This document shows, in pieces, positions 5,303-14,272 of a stretch of DNA of 15,423 nucleotides; position 1 is the stretch's first letter, and each line of letters starts with the position of its first letter. Both the position numbers and the translations under genes were made by a program. The notes below the pieces were generated by a model. It did not search any database. It worked only from the letters and a program-made list of their open reading frames with translations, and was not told the DNA's origin. Source of the DNA: Lachnospiraceae bacterium. GTDB lineage: Bacteria > Bacillota > Clostridia > Lachnospirales > Lachnospiraceae. The stretch is from positions 1 to 15,423 of the forward strand of contig CAAFZP010000105.1 in the NCBI GenBank assembly GCA_900767585.1. Reading direction: 5' to 3'.

Positions 5303-6883
5303 ATGAGAAAGAAACAAGTGTTTAATCCTTTTTTACCTTTAAATGAGTATATTCCGGATGGGGAGCCGCATGTGTTCGGTGACAGGGTGTATCTGTATGG
5401 TTCCCATGATCATGAGGGAGGATATACATTCTGTATGGATGATTATACTGTGTATTCGGCACCGGTGGATGCTCTGACAGATTGGAGAAAAGAACGGGTG
5501 ATATTTGAGGCAGAGCAGGATCCTGCTTATCCGGAGCTTTGTTATATGTATGCACCGGATGTTGTACAGGGAAATGATGGAAAATATTACCTGTATTATG
5601 CGATGTCCGGCGATTATGGCGTGGGTGGTTATACATGTCCGATCAGCGTGGCTGTATGTGATACGCCGGCGGGAAAATATAAATTTTTAGGGCATGTGCG
5701 CAATAAAGATGGAAGTCCGATGATGCGGTATGTATGCTTTGATCCGGCGGTGCTGAATGATGATGGCGTGATAAGACTCTATTATGGTACGCAATATGAT
5801 TACGAAGAACAGCCAGACTTCCCGGAAAATGATACCTATGTGAAACAGGAGATGGAGATGTTTGGGCGTACAAGAGAAGAAATCCTGTCATATCCGGACA
5901 GCATTATGGGGCCTGTGATGCTGGTGCTGGAGGACGATATGCTGACCGTGAAAGAAGAACCGAAGCACATTATTCCGTATAAGGTGAAAGGAACCTCGTT
6001 CGAGGCACATCCGTTTTTTGAAGCTTCTTCCATGCGAAAAGTTGGAGATAAATATTATTTTGTCTATTCATCAAAGCAGAATCATGAACTTTGTTATGCT
6101 GTAAGTGACCAGCCGGATGGTGGATTTACGTTTGGCGGAACGATTGTCTCAAATGGCGATGTCGGGCTGGATGGCAGACCATTGGAAGAGAAACTTAATA
6201 TGACAGGTACGACACACGGAAGCATTATCGAAATCAATGGTCAGTGGTATGTGTTCTATCATAGACTTACACATAAATCTGACTATAGCAGACAGGCGTG
6301 TGCAGAGAAGATAAAGATCGAAGCAGATGGAAGTATTCGTCAGGTGGAGGTTACAAGCTGTGGATTAAATGAGGGACCGCTTGTTGCGGAGGGAAGCTAC
6401 CCGGCAGTGATCGCCTGCAATCTGACGAATGGAAGTATGCCGCATGGAAATAACAGCATATATAAAGAAGAATTTCCGAATATAACCAATATCGGAGAAG
6501 AACGTTTCATTGGCGAGATTGATCATGGAACGTTGATAGGGTACAAGTACTTTGAATTTAAGAATGTAACCAGTATCGGAATTGTTGGACGAATTGAGAC
6601 AGAAGAAAATAAGGCGCGATTCGATGCACCAGCCCGGCTCGATGCACGGAGCAGACTGATTCATAAACCAGTAGATATGCCGGTGCCTGAAAACAATTTC
6701 TTCGAATTGCGTTTGGAACCAGAAGGACCTGCCTGCGGGAAAATCAACATAACAGGTGCAGAAGATGAGCATGCATGGGAATGTTTCACCGGGGATGTCC
6801 AGATTCCAGATGGTATACATGCGTTGTATCTGGTTTACCACGGAAAAGATAAATTCCAGATGAAAGAATTGAAATTCTTATAG
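5303..6883 (+). CDS. Intracellular GH43 family glycosidase with C-terminal CBM6-like domain
   Basis: A glycoside hydrolase of family 43, a five-bladed beta-propeller group acting mainly on arabinosyl and xylosyl linkages. The start N-P-F-L-P-L-N-E-Y-I-P-D-G-E-P-H places the catalytic base at Asp19. Asp147 (C-F-D-P-A) is the likely pKa modulator and Glu240 (H-P-F-F-E-A-S-S-M-R-K) the likely acid. H305, H320 and R331 are further conserved-looking propeller residues. Residues ~1-350 are the propeller. The last ~130 end in a beta pattern (I-P-D-G-I-H-A-L-Y-L-V-Y-H-G) like carbohydrate-binding module 6. There is no signal peptide, so it acts inside the cell on imported oligosaccharides. Substrate (arabinan, xylan or arabinoxylan fragments) cannot be fixed. 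The ATG follows AGGAGG (5289-5294). No transporter lies beside it in the window. Confidence 0.92.
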   Translation: MRKKQVFNPFLPLNEYIPDGEPHVFGDRVYLYGSHDHEGGYTFCMDDYTVYSAPVDALTDWRKERVIFEAEQDPAYPELCYMYAPDVVQGNDGKYYLYYAMSGDYGVGGYTCPISVAVCDTPAGKYKFLGHVRNKDGSPMMRYVCFDPAVLNDDGVIRLYYGTQYDYEEQPDFPENDTYVKQEMEMFGRTREEILSYPDSIMGPVMLVLEDDMLTVKEEPKHIIPYKVKGTSFEAHPFFEASSMRKVGDKYYFVYSSKQNHELCYAVSDQPDGGFTFGGTIVSNGDVGLDGRPLEEKLNMTGTTHGSIIEINGQWYVFYHRLTHKSDYSRQACAEKIKIEADGSIRQVEVTSCGLNEGPLVAEGSYPAVIACNLTNGSMPHGNNSIYKEEFPNITNIGEERFIGEIDHGTLIGYKYFEFKNVTSIGIVGRIETEENKARFDAPARLDARSRLIHKPVDMPVPENNFFELRLEPEGPACGKINITGAEDEHAWECFTGDVQIPDGIHALYLVYHGKDKFQMKELKFL

Positions 6884-6905
6884 ATTGCAATTGAACAGAT
6901 AAAAG

Positions 6906-6935
6906 AAAGCTATGCGTATACGCATAGCTTTTTTT
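6906..6935 (+). terminator. Intrinsic terminator after the GH43 gene
   Basis: A perfect 26-bp palindrome (6906-6931) forms an ~11-bp stem with a 4-nt loop, followed by a run of seven T ending at 6935. It lies about 20 nt after the GH43 stop codon and closes that transcript. The symmetric A-run on the other side would allow it to work on the minus strand too. Confidence 0.92.
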
Positions 6936-7041
6936 CGTGATGCATAAGATTCTAAAATATAAATAATTCCTGTTATTGTATGCATTTAACAATATTCCTA
7001 AGCAAAAATAGAGAAAGAAGTGTGAAAACAAGGTAAAAATA

Positions 7042-7071
7042 ATGACAGTAAGAATGAAAATGTGCTATAAT
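7042..7071 (+). promoter_or_regulatory. Promoter of the lipoprotein-glmU-pth-mfd-foldase operon
   Basis: ATGACA (-35, 7042-7047), an 18-bp spacer and consensus TATAAT (-10, 7066-7071) predict a start near 7078 and a 30-nt leader. No terminator is seen until 14122, so it could drive all five downstream genes. Confidence 0.7.
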
Positions 7072-7107
7072 AACACCAATTATGCAATAGAACTTGAGGT
7101 GTAAACA

Positions 7108-8022
7108 GTGAGCATAAAGAAAATAGCCTTATATTTTCTCTCTGTGTGCTGCCTGATTATGAGTCTGGCAGGGTGCGGAAAGAAAGAAAAGACGACACTT
7201 GCGGACGGAGTGTTTCTGAAGTTATCATCCACAGCAAAAGGCGAAGGCGTGGAAACTGCAGAGATGTATACGCTGCATGCGGAAATCAGTCAGAATGGAC
7301 AGGTGCGGATCTATGCAGACAATTTTAACCGCTGGATATCCACGGATCCATGTCCGGAGGAGACGATGCAGCTAAGTGCAGATGTTATACAGGAGATAAA
7401 GGCGCGCATAAAAGAGTCCGATTTGTATCATATGCGCAAAAATATCGGAAACCGCGACCTGAAGGATGGTGAATACAAAGAACTGACTGTCTATACAACG
7501 GATGGTGAACATGCAAGTGGAGGATTAAATCCGTCGAACCGCGAATTTTTAAATGTTTTTGATTACGTAGAAGATCAGATTCGGGAGACCGAATATATGC
7601 TTCGTGCAAAAATCACCCGGATGCAGAAGCAGGGACTTGAGGCAGAAAAAAATAAAAATGTGACAATCGCGGATGCACAGGATCAGATGCTTGTGCCAAA
7701 AGATGCAATCAATGATGTCTATGTGACATGTGGTGAGAACCGGGAAAAAGTGGACATGACAGCTACACCGGAAGCAAAACCGGAGACCAATTATTACGTG
7801 ACACTTCTTCTTGCGGATGCCGGTGCCGAGACGATGCGCATGGATACAGAAGAATGCACGACGGAGAATGTCTCATATTACAAGATTTATAAAGACAATG
7901 CCTATGCGTTTACGTTTTGCGTGCAGGAACCGATTACAGGAGATGAGATCTGTGTATACGAGACAATGGATGCAGAGGAAGCAGTCAAACTGGCACAGGA
8001 ACTGCGCGACAGTCTGTATTAG
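7108..8022 (+). CDS. Lipoprotein of unknown function
   Basis: A 304-residue exported lipoprotein. The signal peptide has a basic start (S-I-K-K), a hydrophobic core (6-20) and the lipobox L-A-G-C with lipidated Cys23. The mature part starts with a Lys/Glu linker. I do not recognise a family. The middle contains G-G-L-N-P-S-N (138-144) following predicted beta strands, and an acidic, Lys-rich helix about 160-180. The C-terminal ~70 residues (from about 235) look like a separate alpha/beta domain ending in a helix. The start is GTG at 7108 after GAGGTG (7096-7101). It is the first gene after the operon promoter, 75 nt ahead of the GlmU-like gene, so it may have an envelope role, but this is only context. 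Confidence 0.85.
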   Translation: MSIKKIALYFLSVCCLIMSLAGCGKKEKTTLADGVFLKLSSTAKGEGVETAEMYTLHAEISQNGQVRIYADNFNRWISTDPCPEETMQLSADVIQEIKARIKESDLYHMRKNIGNRDLKDGEYKELTVYTTDGEHASGGLNPSNREFLNVFDYVEDQIRETEYMLRAKITRMQKQGLEAEKNKNVTIADAQDQMLVPKDAINDVYVTCGENREKVDMTATPEAKPETNYYVTLLLADAGAETMRMDTEECTTENVSYYKIYKDNAYAFTFCVQEPITGDEICVYETMDAEEAVKLAQELRDSLY

Positions 8023-8097
8023 CACATGAGATCAGATATGGCAGAAACCTGTCAGACGATAGCAAACAATAGAAAAAACGAAGGGAATCAGAAAGAT

Positions 8098-8838
8098 ATG
8101 AATAAACTAAAAGCAGTTATTTTGGCAGCAGGAAAAGGAACACGTATGAATTCAGATCTGCCGAAGGTCATTCACAAATGTCTCGGAAAACCGATGGTGC
8201 ATTATGTGATTCAGGCGTGTAAGGATGCCGGTGCGGATGCTGTCTGCGTGATTGTCGGTTATAAGGGTGGCGAAGTAAAAAATGCCATCTATGATGTCGT
8301 AGATTATGTAGAGCAGAAGGAACAGCTTGGAACCGGACATGCAGTCAAGTGTGCCAAGGATTTCATCGGAACCGATGGCGACACACTGGTGCTCTGTGGT
8401 GATACACCGCTGATTACAGGCAAGACGTTGACCGAACTGGTCGAGAAACACCGCAAGGAGGCAAATGGTGTGACAGTGCTTTCTGCAATTCTGGATGATG
8501 CAGCCGGATATGGTCGTATTATCCGTGATGCTGCCGGCAATTTTGAGAAAATTGTGGAACACAAGGATGCAACAGAGGAAGAACGTGCGTGCAAGGAAGT
8601 GAATTCCGGTATGTATATCTTCAATTCAGAGGCGCTTTCTGCAAGTCTGGAACTCTTAAGCAATGACAATGCAGCCGGAGAATATTATCTGACAGACACG
8701 ATTGCACTGATTAAGAAAATCGGTCTCAAAGTATCGGCGCTTCCACTCACGGGTGCAGCATGTGACGAAATCCGTGGTGTCAATACGATCGATCAGCTCG
8801 AGGAAGCAGAGCAGATTATGTGTCACCGGGAGGACTAG
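8098..8838 (+). CDS. glmU: Single-domain GlmU-like UDP-N-acetylglucosamine pyrophosphorylase
   Basis: This matches the N-terminal uridyltransferase domain of GlmU, which makes UDP-GlcNAc from UTP and GlcNAc-1-phosphate for peptidoglycan. Motifs visible are L-A-A-G-K-G-T-R-M (9-17) and P-K23 for nucleotide binding, Q-L-G-T-G-H-A (76-82), metal-binding Asp102 in C-G-D-T-P-L, G-Y-G-R-I, an E-V-N-S-G-M-Y block and G-V-N-T near the end. The protein is 246 residues and stops exactly where the domain ends. The left-handed beta-helix acetyltransferase domain of ~456-residue GlmU is absent, and the pth ribosome site follows at once. GlcN-1-P acetylation must therefore come from another enzyme or route. 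The ATG at 8098 follows AAGGGA (8081-8086). An upstream in-frame ATG at 8026 has no ribosome site and adds residues unlike the family. Confidence 0.9.
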   Translation: MNKLKAVILAAGKGTRMNSDLPKVIHKCLGKPMVHYVIQACKDAGADAVCVIVGYKGGEVKNAIYDVVDYVEQKEQLGTGHAVKCAKDFIGTDGDTLVLCGDTPLITGKTLTELVEKHRKEANGVTVLSAILDDAAGYGRIIRDAAGNFEKIVEHKDATEEERACKEVNSGMYIFNSEALSASLELLSNDNAAGEYYLTDTIALIKKIGLKVSALPLTGAACDEIRGVNTIDQLEEAEQIMCHRED

Positions 8839-8848
8839 GAGGCAGACG

Positions 8849-9406
8849 ATGAAGATAATCGTAGGACTTGGAAATCCGACAAAAGAATATGCAGGAACCA
8901 GGCATAATGTAGGATTTTCTGTGATATATAATATCAGTGATGCATATGATATTCCGGTAGAGACAAAGAAGCATAAGGCACTGATCGGAAAAGGCATAAT
9001 CGAAGGTGAGAAGGTGATTCTTGCCATGCCGCAGACATATATGAACTTAAGCGGAGAAAGCGTGCGGGAGCTGATGGATTTCTACAAGTGTGATCTGTCG
9101 GATCTGATTGTGATCTATGATGATATCAGCTTAGATGTCGGGAAGCTTCGCATCCGTGCGAAGGGCAGTGCAGGCGGGCACAATGGAATTAAAAACATAA
9201 TCGCACATTTAGGAACACAGGAATTTACACGCATCAAAATCGGCGTGGGCGAGAAGCCTGCGAAGATGGATCTTGCGGATTATGTGCTTGGACATTTTTC
9301 GAAGGAAGAACAGCCGGTCATCCGCGAGAGTGCGGACCGGGCAAGGGAAGCAGTCTGTGAGATTATCACACACGGAGCTGCATCTGCGATGAATAAGTAC
9401 AATTAG
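8849..9406 (+). CDS. pth: Peptidyl-tRNA hydrolase
   Basis: A 185-residue Pth, which releases peptides from prematurely dropped peptidyl-tRNA in the cytoplasm. Its start M-K-I-I-V-G-L-G-N-P carries Asn9, followed by the catalytic His19 in G-T-R-H-N-V-G-F, then P-Q-T-Y-M-N-L-S-G-E-S, the conserved Asp in Y-D-D-I-S-L-D-V-G, and G-S-A-G-G-H-N-G-I-K-N-I. Length is normal. The ATG sits 10 nt after the GlmU-like gene; its AGGAGG (8837-8842) overlaps that gene's stop codon, so the two are likely co-translated. The pth-mfd order is conserved in Firmicutes, where the Bacillus gene is also called spoVC. Confidence 0.97.
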   Translation: MKIIVGLGNPTKEYAGTRHNVGFSVIYNISDAYDIPVETKKHKALIGKGIIEGEKVILAMPQTYMNLSGESVRELMDFYKCDLSDLIVIYDDISLDVGKLRIRAKGSAGGHNGIKNIIAHLGTQEFTRIKIGVGEKPAKMDLADYVLGHFSKEEQPVIRESADRAREAVCEIITHGAASAMNKYN

Positions 9407-9431
9407 GCGTGACTGAGAGCAGGTGTATGCG

Positions 9432-9473
9432 ATGAAAAAAGAAATATATATAGAAAAGAGGATCAGCATATGA
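9432..9473 (+). CDS. Possible 13-residue leader peptide coupled to mfd
   Basis: A 14-codon frame, M-K-K-E-I-Y-I-E-K-R-I-S-I then TGA, starts 6 nt after GCAGGTG and ends in an ATGA overlap with the mfd start codon (9470-9473). It could promote mfd translation by coupling. It has no known family and could be chance in the 63-bp spacer, because mfd has its own AAAGAGGA (9455-9462). Confidence 0.25.
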   Translation: MKKEIYIEKRISI

Positions 9474-12400
9474 AGGCATTGACACTTGCATTTCGGGATG
9501 ATCCAAGGTTTCAGGAATTGCAGGAACACCGGAAGGCACATGCGGGCGTCCACCATGTGTGGGGGATGGATCGCAGGATTACACCGCTTTTGATGGAAGC
9601 ACTCTCCGATGCGGGAAGATTCCGGCTGATTGTAACGTATGAAGAGCGCAGGGCACGCGAGATTGTGGAGGACTACCGTTTTTATAACCGGCAGACATAC
9701 TACTATCCGGCAAAGGATGCCCTGTTTTATTCCGCAGATATCCATAGCAACAATACGGTGCAGGAACGTCTCGAAATCTTCAAGAAGATTGCGGAGAACC
9801 GTCCATGTACGGTAGTTACTACGATTGAGGGACTGATGGACAAGATTCCACCGATTTCCCATATCGTACAGAATATTTTGACAATCAAAGTCGGCGATAC
9901 GCTGGAATTAGATGCATTTTCAAGGAAGCTTACAACACTCGGATATGAAAAAACTTCAATCGTAGAGACACCGGGGCAGTTTTCGGTACGGGGAGGAATT
10001 ATCGACATCTTCTCTCTGACCGAGGAGTGCCCTTATCGTGTTGAATTATGGGGCGATGACATCGACAGCATCCGGAGCTTTGACGTGGAAAGTCAGCGTT
10101 CCATCGAGCGGGTGGAAGAATTCGTGATCTACCCATCGTCCGAGATGATTCTCGACGATCTTCGCATCAATGCAGGAATCCGGAAGATTGAAAAAGAACA
10201 CAAAGCGCAGGCAAAAAAACTCAAGGAAACTTTTTGTACAGAGCAGTATGCAAGACTCAATAAGATGGTGGATTCCGTGATGGAAGAGCTGAAGGAATTC
10301 AATTCCACGATGGGACTTGACAGTATGGTGGAATATTTTTATGACGATGTCGTGTCATTCCTTGATTATTTCCCGGAAGATACAGATATTTTCATTGATG
10401 AACCGGAACGCGTGAGTCAGCGTGCGGGAGCGTACGAAACACAGTTCGGCATGTCGATGGAAGGACGTCTGGAAGGCGGCTATGTGCTCCCAACCCAGGC
10501 AAATGTTTTATACAGTGCGAAAATGACGATTGGCAGGCTTGTCAACCGGCTTCCGGTTCTTTTAGCAGAGTTATACAAGAAGCAGCCGGCATGGAACGAG
10601 AAATATGTATTTGAGATATCTGCGAAGGGACTCGTAAGTTACAACAACAGCTTTGAAGAGCTGATGAAAGATATTGAGAAATATAAGAAGAAACAATACC
10701 GTATCCTGATCCTGTCGCCATCTGCGACGCGGGGCAGGAGAATTGCCAAAAACCTGCAGGATAATGACGTGATGGCGTATTTCACGGAAAACCGGGAACA
10801 ACCGCTAAAAGCAGGGGAGGTGCGCGTCTCTGTCGGACGTATGGAGCGCGGATTCGTGATTCCGGAGTGCAGCCTGCTTGTTATAGCCGAGGGTGATATT
10901 TTCACTTCCAAAGAATTGACGAAGAAAAAGAAGATGGCAAAGTTCTCTGGCGACAAAATCGCCGGATTCTCGGATATATCCATCGGCGACTATGTTGTGC
11001 ATCAGAATCATGGCGTCGGCATCTACCGCGGAATCGAAAAGGTGGAAACCGATGGCCGCATGAAAGATTATATCTCGATCGAGTATGCAAAAGGCAGTAA
11101 GCTGTTCGTGCCGGTGGAGCAGTTAGACCGGATTGGAAAGCTGTCCGGAAAAGATGGCGCCCGCGTGAAATTGAACAAGCTTGGCGGACCGGAATGGGAG
11201 AAAGTCCGCACCCGGGTGAAGGGGCATGTGGAAGATATTGCACGCGAGCTGATCGATTTGTATGCTATCCGTTCAAGCACACAAGGGTATAAATATTCGG
11301 AAGATACTGTATGGCAGCGGGAATTTGAAGAGATGTTTCCGTATGAGGAAACACTCGATCAGCAAAAAGCCATCGACGATACGAAACATGACATGGAGAG
11401 TGGCAAGATCATGGATCGTCTCGTCTGCGGAGATGTTGGATTCGGAAAAACCGAGGTTGCGATCCGAGCCGCATTCAAGGCGGTGCAGGATAACCGGCAG
11501 GTAGCATATCTGGTGCCGACAACGATTCTTGCCGAGCAGCATTACAATACATTTTGCGAACGTATGAAAGACTATCCGGTGAATATCCGGATGTTATCGA
11601 GATTCTGTACGCCAAAAGAAATCAAAGAAACACTCGAAATGATGAAAAACGGTATGGTTGATATCGTCATCGGCACACACCGGCTGCTCTCGAAGGATAT
11701 CGCATTCAAGAGTCTGGGACTTCTGATTATCGATGAGGAACAGCGGTTTGGAGTCAAACATAAAGAGCAGATCAAGCAGATGAAGAAAAATGTAGATGTG
11801 CTGACACTGACTGCGACGCCGATTCCGCGAACGCTCCATATGAGCCTGGTTGGACTCCGGGATATCAGCTTGCTCGAGGAACCACCGGTAGACCGGCTCC
11901 CGATTCAGACCTATATCATGGAATATGATCTGGAGTTTGTAAAAGAAGCGATAAACCGGGAACTTGCCAGAAACGGACAGGTGTATTATGTCTATAACCG
12001 CGTGGAGACAATCGCGGATATTACGGCACAACTGCGCGGCGTGCTTCCGGATGCAGTGATTGAGTTTGCGCATGGCAAGATGCCGGAACGGGAACTTGAA
12101 GAGATGATGCGCCGGTTTATCCGGGGGGAGATTGATGTGCTCGTATCGACAACAATCATAGAGACAGGCCTGGATATTCCAAATGTCAACACAATCATTA
12201 TCCATGATGCAGACCGGTTTGGATTGTCCCAGCTTTATCAGCTCCGCGGACGTGTCGGACGTTCCAACCGGAGCGCGTATGCATTTTTGTTGTATAAGCG
12301 TGACAAGATGATCAAGGAAGTTGCGGAAAAACGATTAAAAGCCATTCGGGAGTTTACAGATCTTGGCTCCGGGTATAAGATAGCAATGAAGGATCTTGAA

Positions 12401-13006
12401 ATCCGTGGTGCCGGGAATCTGCTCGGTCAGGAGCAGTCGGGAAATATCGAGGCAGTCGGGTATGATTTGTACTGTCAGATGTTGAACGATGCGATTCGCA
12501 GATTGTCCGGGGAGACAGTAAGGGAAGAATTTACGACGGAAGTGGAACTTCCGTTAAATGCATATATTCCGGACAGTTATGTGAAGAACGAATATGTGAA
12601 GCTGGATCTCTATAAACGGATATCCAAATGCGCGAGCCGGGAGGACAACGATGCGATCATCGAGGAGGCACGCGACCGGTTTGGAGAGCCCCCGAAAGCA
12701 TTTTTCCGTCTGCTTGATGTGGCATATCTGAAAGCGTTTGCGCATGAAGTATACGTGACGGACATCAAATATGTGGGCAATGAAGTGCGTTTTTATATGC
12801 TCCCGCAGGCACCGGTGCAGCCGGAGTATCTACAGCCGCTTTTGAAACGCTACAAAGGAGCATTGAAGCTGCAGACTGGAAAACAGACGTATTTCAGAAT
12901 CCAGATTTCAAAGTTGATTGAGGAAGAACTTGTATCATCCTGTGAACAGGTGTTAGAGAATTTCCGAACATTGTATAAACCGGAGGATGTAAACCATGAA
13001 GCATAA
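9470..13006 (+). CDS. mfd: Transcription-repair coupling factor Mfd
   Basis: A full-length Mfd (1178 aa), the ATP-driven DNA translocase that removes RNA polymerase stalled at lesions and recruits the UvrA repair machinery. Residues ~1-350 form the UvrB-like module with Q-F-S-V-R-G-G-I-I-D-I-F. The CarD-like RNA polymerase interaction domain is at ~500-575, beginning I-G-D-Y-V-V-H-Q-N-H-G-V-G. The RecG-like motor has Walker A G-D-V-G-F-G-K-T (654-661), the DEEQ box at 755-758, T-A-T-P-I-P-R-T (781-788) and a C-terminal helicase half with the Q-L-R-G-R-V-G-R-S motif. The ~170-residue C-terminal TRCF domain follows. The ATG at 9470 follows AAAGAGGA (9455-9462). It overlaps the foldase gene by 11 bp at its 3' end. 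Confidence 0.98.
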   Translation: MKALTLAFRDDPRFQELQEHRKAHAGVHHVWGMDRRITPLLMEALSDAGRFRLIVTYEERRAREIVEDYRFYNRQTYYYPAKDALFYSADIHSNNTVQERLEIFKKIAENRPCTVVTTIEGLMDKIPPISHIVQNILTIKVGDTLELDAFSRKLTTLGYEKTSIVETPGQFSVRGGIIDIFSLTEECPYRVELWGDDIDSIRSFDVESQRSIERVEEFVIYPSSEMILDDLRINAGIRKIEKEHKAQAKKLKETFCTEQYARLNKMVDSVMEELKEFNSTMGLDSMVEYFYDDVVSFLDYFPEDTDIFIDEPERVSQRAGAYETQFGMSMEGRLEGGYVLPTQANVLYSAKMTIGRLVNRLPVLLAELYKKQPAWNEKYVFEISAKGLVSYNNSFEELMKDIEKYKKKQYRILILSPSATRGRRIAKNLQDNDVMAYFTENREQPLKAGEVRVSVGRMERGFVIPECSLLVIAEGDIFTSKELTKKKKMAKFSGDKIAGFSDISIGDYVVHQNHGVGIYRGIEKVETDGRMKDYISIEYAKGSKLFVPVEQLDRIGKLSGKDGARVKLNKLGGPEWEKVRTRVKGHVEDIARELIDLYAIRSSTQGYKYSEDTVWQREFEEMFPYEETLDQQKAIDDTKHDMESGKIMDRLVCGDVGFGKTEVAIRAAFKAVQDNRQVAYLVPTTILAEQHYNTFCERMKDYPVNIRMLSRFCTPKEIKETLEMMKNGMVDIVIGTHRLLSKDIAFKSLGLLIIDEEQRFGVKHKEQIKQMKKNVDVLTLTATPIPRTLHMSLVGLRDISLLEEPPVDRLPIQTYIMEYDLEFVKEAINRELARNGQVYYVYNRVETIADITAQLRGVLPDAVIEFAHGKMPERELEEMMRRFIRGEIDVLVSTTIIETGLDIPNVNTIIIHDADRFGLSQLYQLRGRVGRSNRSAYAFLLYKRDKMIKEVAEKRLKAIREFTDLGSGYKIAMKDLEIRGAGNLLGQEQSGNIEAVGYDLYCQMLNDAIRRLSGETVREEFTTEVELPLNAYIPDSYVKNEYVKLDLYKRISKCASREDNDAIIEEARDRFGEPPKAFFRLLDVAYLKAFAHEVYVTDIKYVGNEVRFYMLPQAPVQPEYLQPLLKRYKGALKLQTGKQTYFRIQISKLIEEELVSSCEQVLENFRTLYKPEDVNHEA

Positions 13007-14069
13007 GAAGAAAAATAAAATCCTATCCTTGTTTCTTTGTATCTGCATGGCACTTGCTGTATGCAGCGGTTGCGGAAAGTCCGGCAAAGAAACAGAAAAA
13101 CCAGAGAAAAGCAGTGGAACGCTTGTCTTTCAATATGGAAACAATCTGGTGACAAAAGGAGAAGTCTATATTTATATTGAAACCGTGCGCGAACGATATG
13201 AGATGCAGTATGGCAGCGACGTCTGGCAGACCGTGCTTCCGGATGGTGGCAAAGGAAATTCTATGGAGAACCTGACGCGGGAAGAAGTAGTGAAGGAAAT
13301 TATCCGAGTAAAAACGTTGTGTGCGCATGCCGAGGAGCTTGGTGTGTCTCTAAGTGAAGACGAGATTACCGATTTGAATGAAAAAGCAGATGCATTCTGC
13401 GAAGGACTTACGGACGAACAGCTGGAACAGACAGAAATAACAAAAGAAAAAGCGGAAAAGGTGATGCAGGAAAATGCGATTGCTTCTAAGGTGGAAGCAA
13501 AGATTCTGGATGACCGGAAAATCGAAATCTCCGATGAAGAAGCACGGATGACAACCTTTTACGACATGTATTTTGCATGTTACAGCATGGATGAAAATGG
13601 AGTTATCACGCCATATACCGATGATGAGAAAAAACAACAGCATGAGAATGCGTTGCAGGCATGTGCAACGCTCGCGACGGCAGACTTGAAAGACACCACA
13701 GGCGCAGCCATCGAGAAACTGGCAGAGTATTATCAGTTAGATCAGGCGCAGATGCAGACACTCAGTCCGGCACAGATTCTGGAAACTTACGGACAGGATG
13801 TGTATGATCTGCTCTATAGTATGGAGAACGGACAGTACAGCACGGTTGTGGAGACACAGTATGGATACCACGTATTTCAGATGATTGCCCTGACCGATCA
13901 GACGAAGACGAATGAACAGAAAATTGTGCTCTATAATCAGGAAGTGCAGGATGCGTTGTCAGAGACACTGGATCAGTGGCAGAAGCAAATTGATTCAAGG
14001 TTTAAGTATCCGGACAGTGTAGATATGGATGTGTATGACAGCATCGTGAATGAGACAATCGAAAAATAA
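12996..14069 (+). CDS. PrsA/SurA-like foldase lipoprotein with degenerate parvulin domain
   Basis: A 357-residue lipoprotein. The signal peptide has a Lys-rich start, hydrophobic core and lipobox V-C-S-G-C with lipidated Cys26. The layout follows PrsA/SurA foldases: an N-terminal helical chaperone part (~45-190, with an E-V-Y-I-Y-I-E-T-V segment and acidic helices), a parvulin-like region (~190-305) and a final helix. The end of the parvulin fold is visible (G-Q-Y-S-T-V-V-E-T-Q-Y-G-Y-H-V-F), but the usual R-H-I-L motif is replaced by Y-D-M-Y-F-A-C-Y, so isomerase activity is doubtful. It would act as a chaperone on the outer face of the membrane. Start ATG at 12996 after GGAGGA (12982-12987), overlapping mfd by 11 bp; last gene before the terminator. 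Confidence 0.8.
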   Translation: MKHKKKNKILSLFLCICMALAVCSGCGKSGKETEKPEKSSGTLVFQYGNNLVTKGEVYIYIETVRERYEMQYGSDVWQTVLPDGGKGNSMENLTREEVVKEIIRVKTLCAHAEELGVSLSEDEITDLNEKADAFCEGLTDEQLEQTEITKEKAEKVMQENAIASKVEAKILDDRKIEISDEEARMTTFYDMYFACYSMDENGVITPYTDDEKKQQHENALQACATLATADLKDTTGAAIEKLAEYYQLDQAQMQTLSPAQILETYGQDVYDLLYSMENGQYSTVVETQYGYHVFQMIALTDQTKTNEQKIVLYNQEVQDALSETLDQWQKQIDSRFKYPDSVDMDVYDSIVNETIEK

Positions 14070-14121
14070 AATCGTAAAATGCATATGGGGAATGCATACT
14101 TGGGGAGACAAAGGAAGACAG

Positions 14122-14165
14122 GCACAACGAAAAGTGTTATAAAATACTTTTCGTTGTGCTTTTTT
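14122..14165 (+). terminator. Intrinsic terminator of the glmU-pth-mfd operon
   Basis: A perfect 14-bp stem (14122-14135 with 14146-14159), extendable by three pairs around a 4-nt loop, is followed by six T (14160-14165). It lies 52 nt after the foldase stop codon. Confidence 0.93.
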
Positions 14166-14243
14166 GAACAAGAGTATTTGTGGAAAATGGATGGTGGATA
14201 GTTTGTCGTAGCATGAATAGAAATGTAAAAGTAAAAAAAGTAC

Positions 14244-14272
14244 TTGACAAAACTGTACTACTGTACTATTGT
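14244..14272 (+). promoter_or_regulatory. Promoter of the gntR-ABC operon
   Basis: A consensus TTGACA (-35, 14244-14249), a 17-bp spacer and TATTGT (-10, 14267-14272) predict a start near 14279 and a leader of about 37 nt. The spacer and -10 are built from the tandem TGTACTAY repeats, so regulator binding there should block RNA polymerase. Confidence 0.75.

Noticed and set aside
7021..7107. Riboswitch or T-box ahead of the lipoprotein operon
   Set aside because: The predicted leader is only about 30 nt, too short for such an element, and no terminator or alternative hairpin is visible.
8026..8097. Upstream ATG at 8026 for the GlmU-like gene
   Set aside because: It would add 24 residues unlike GlmU, and it lies 3 nt after the previous stop codon with no ribosome site.
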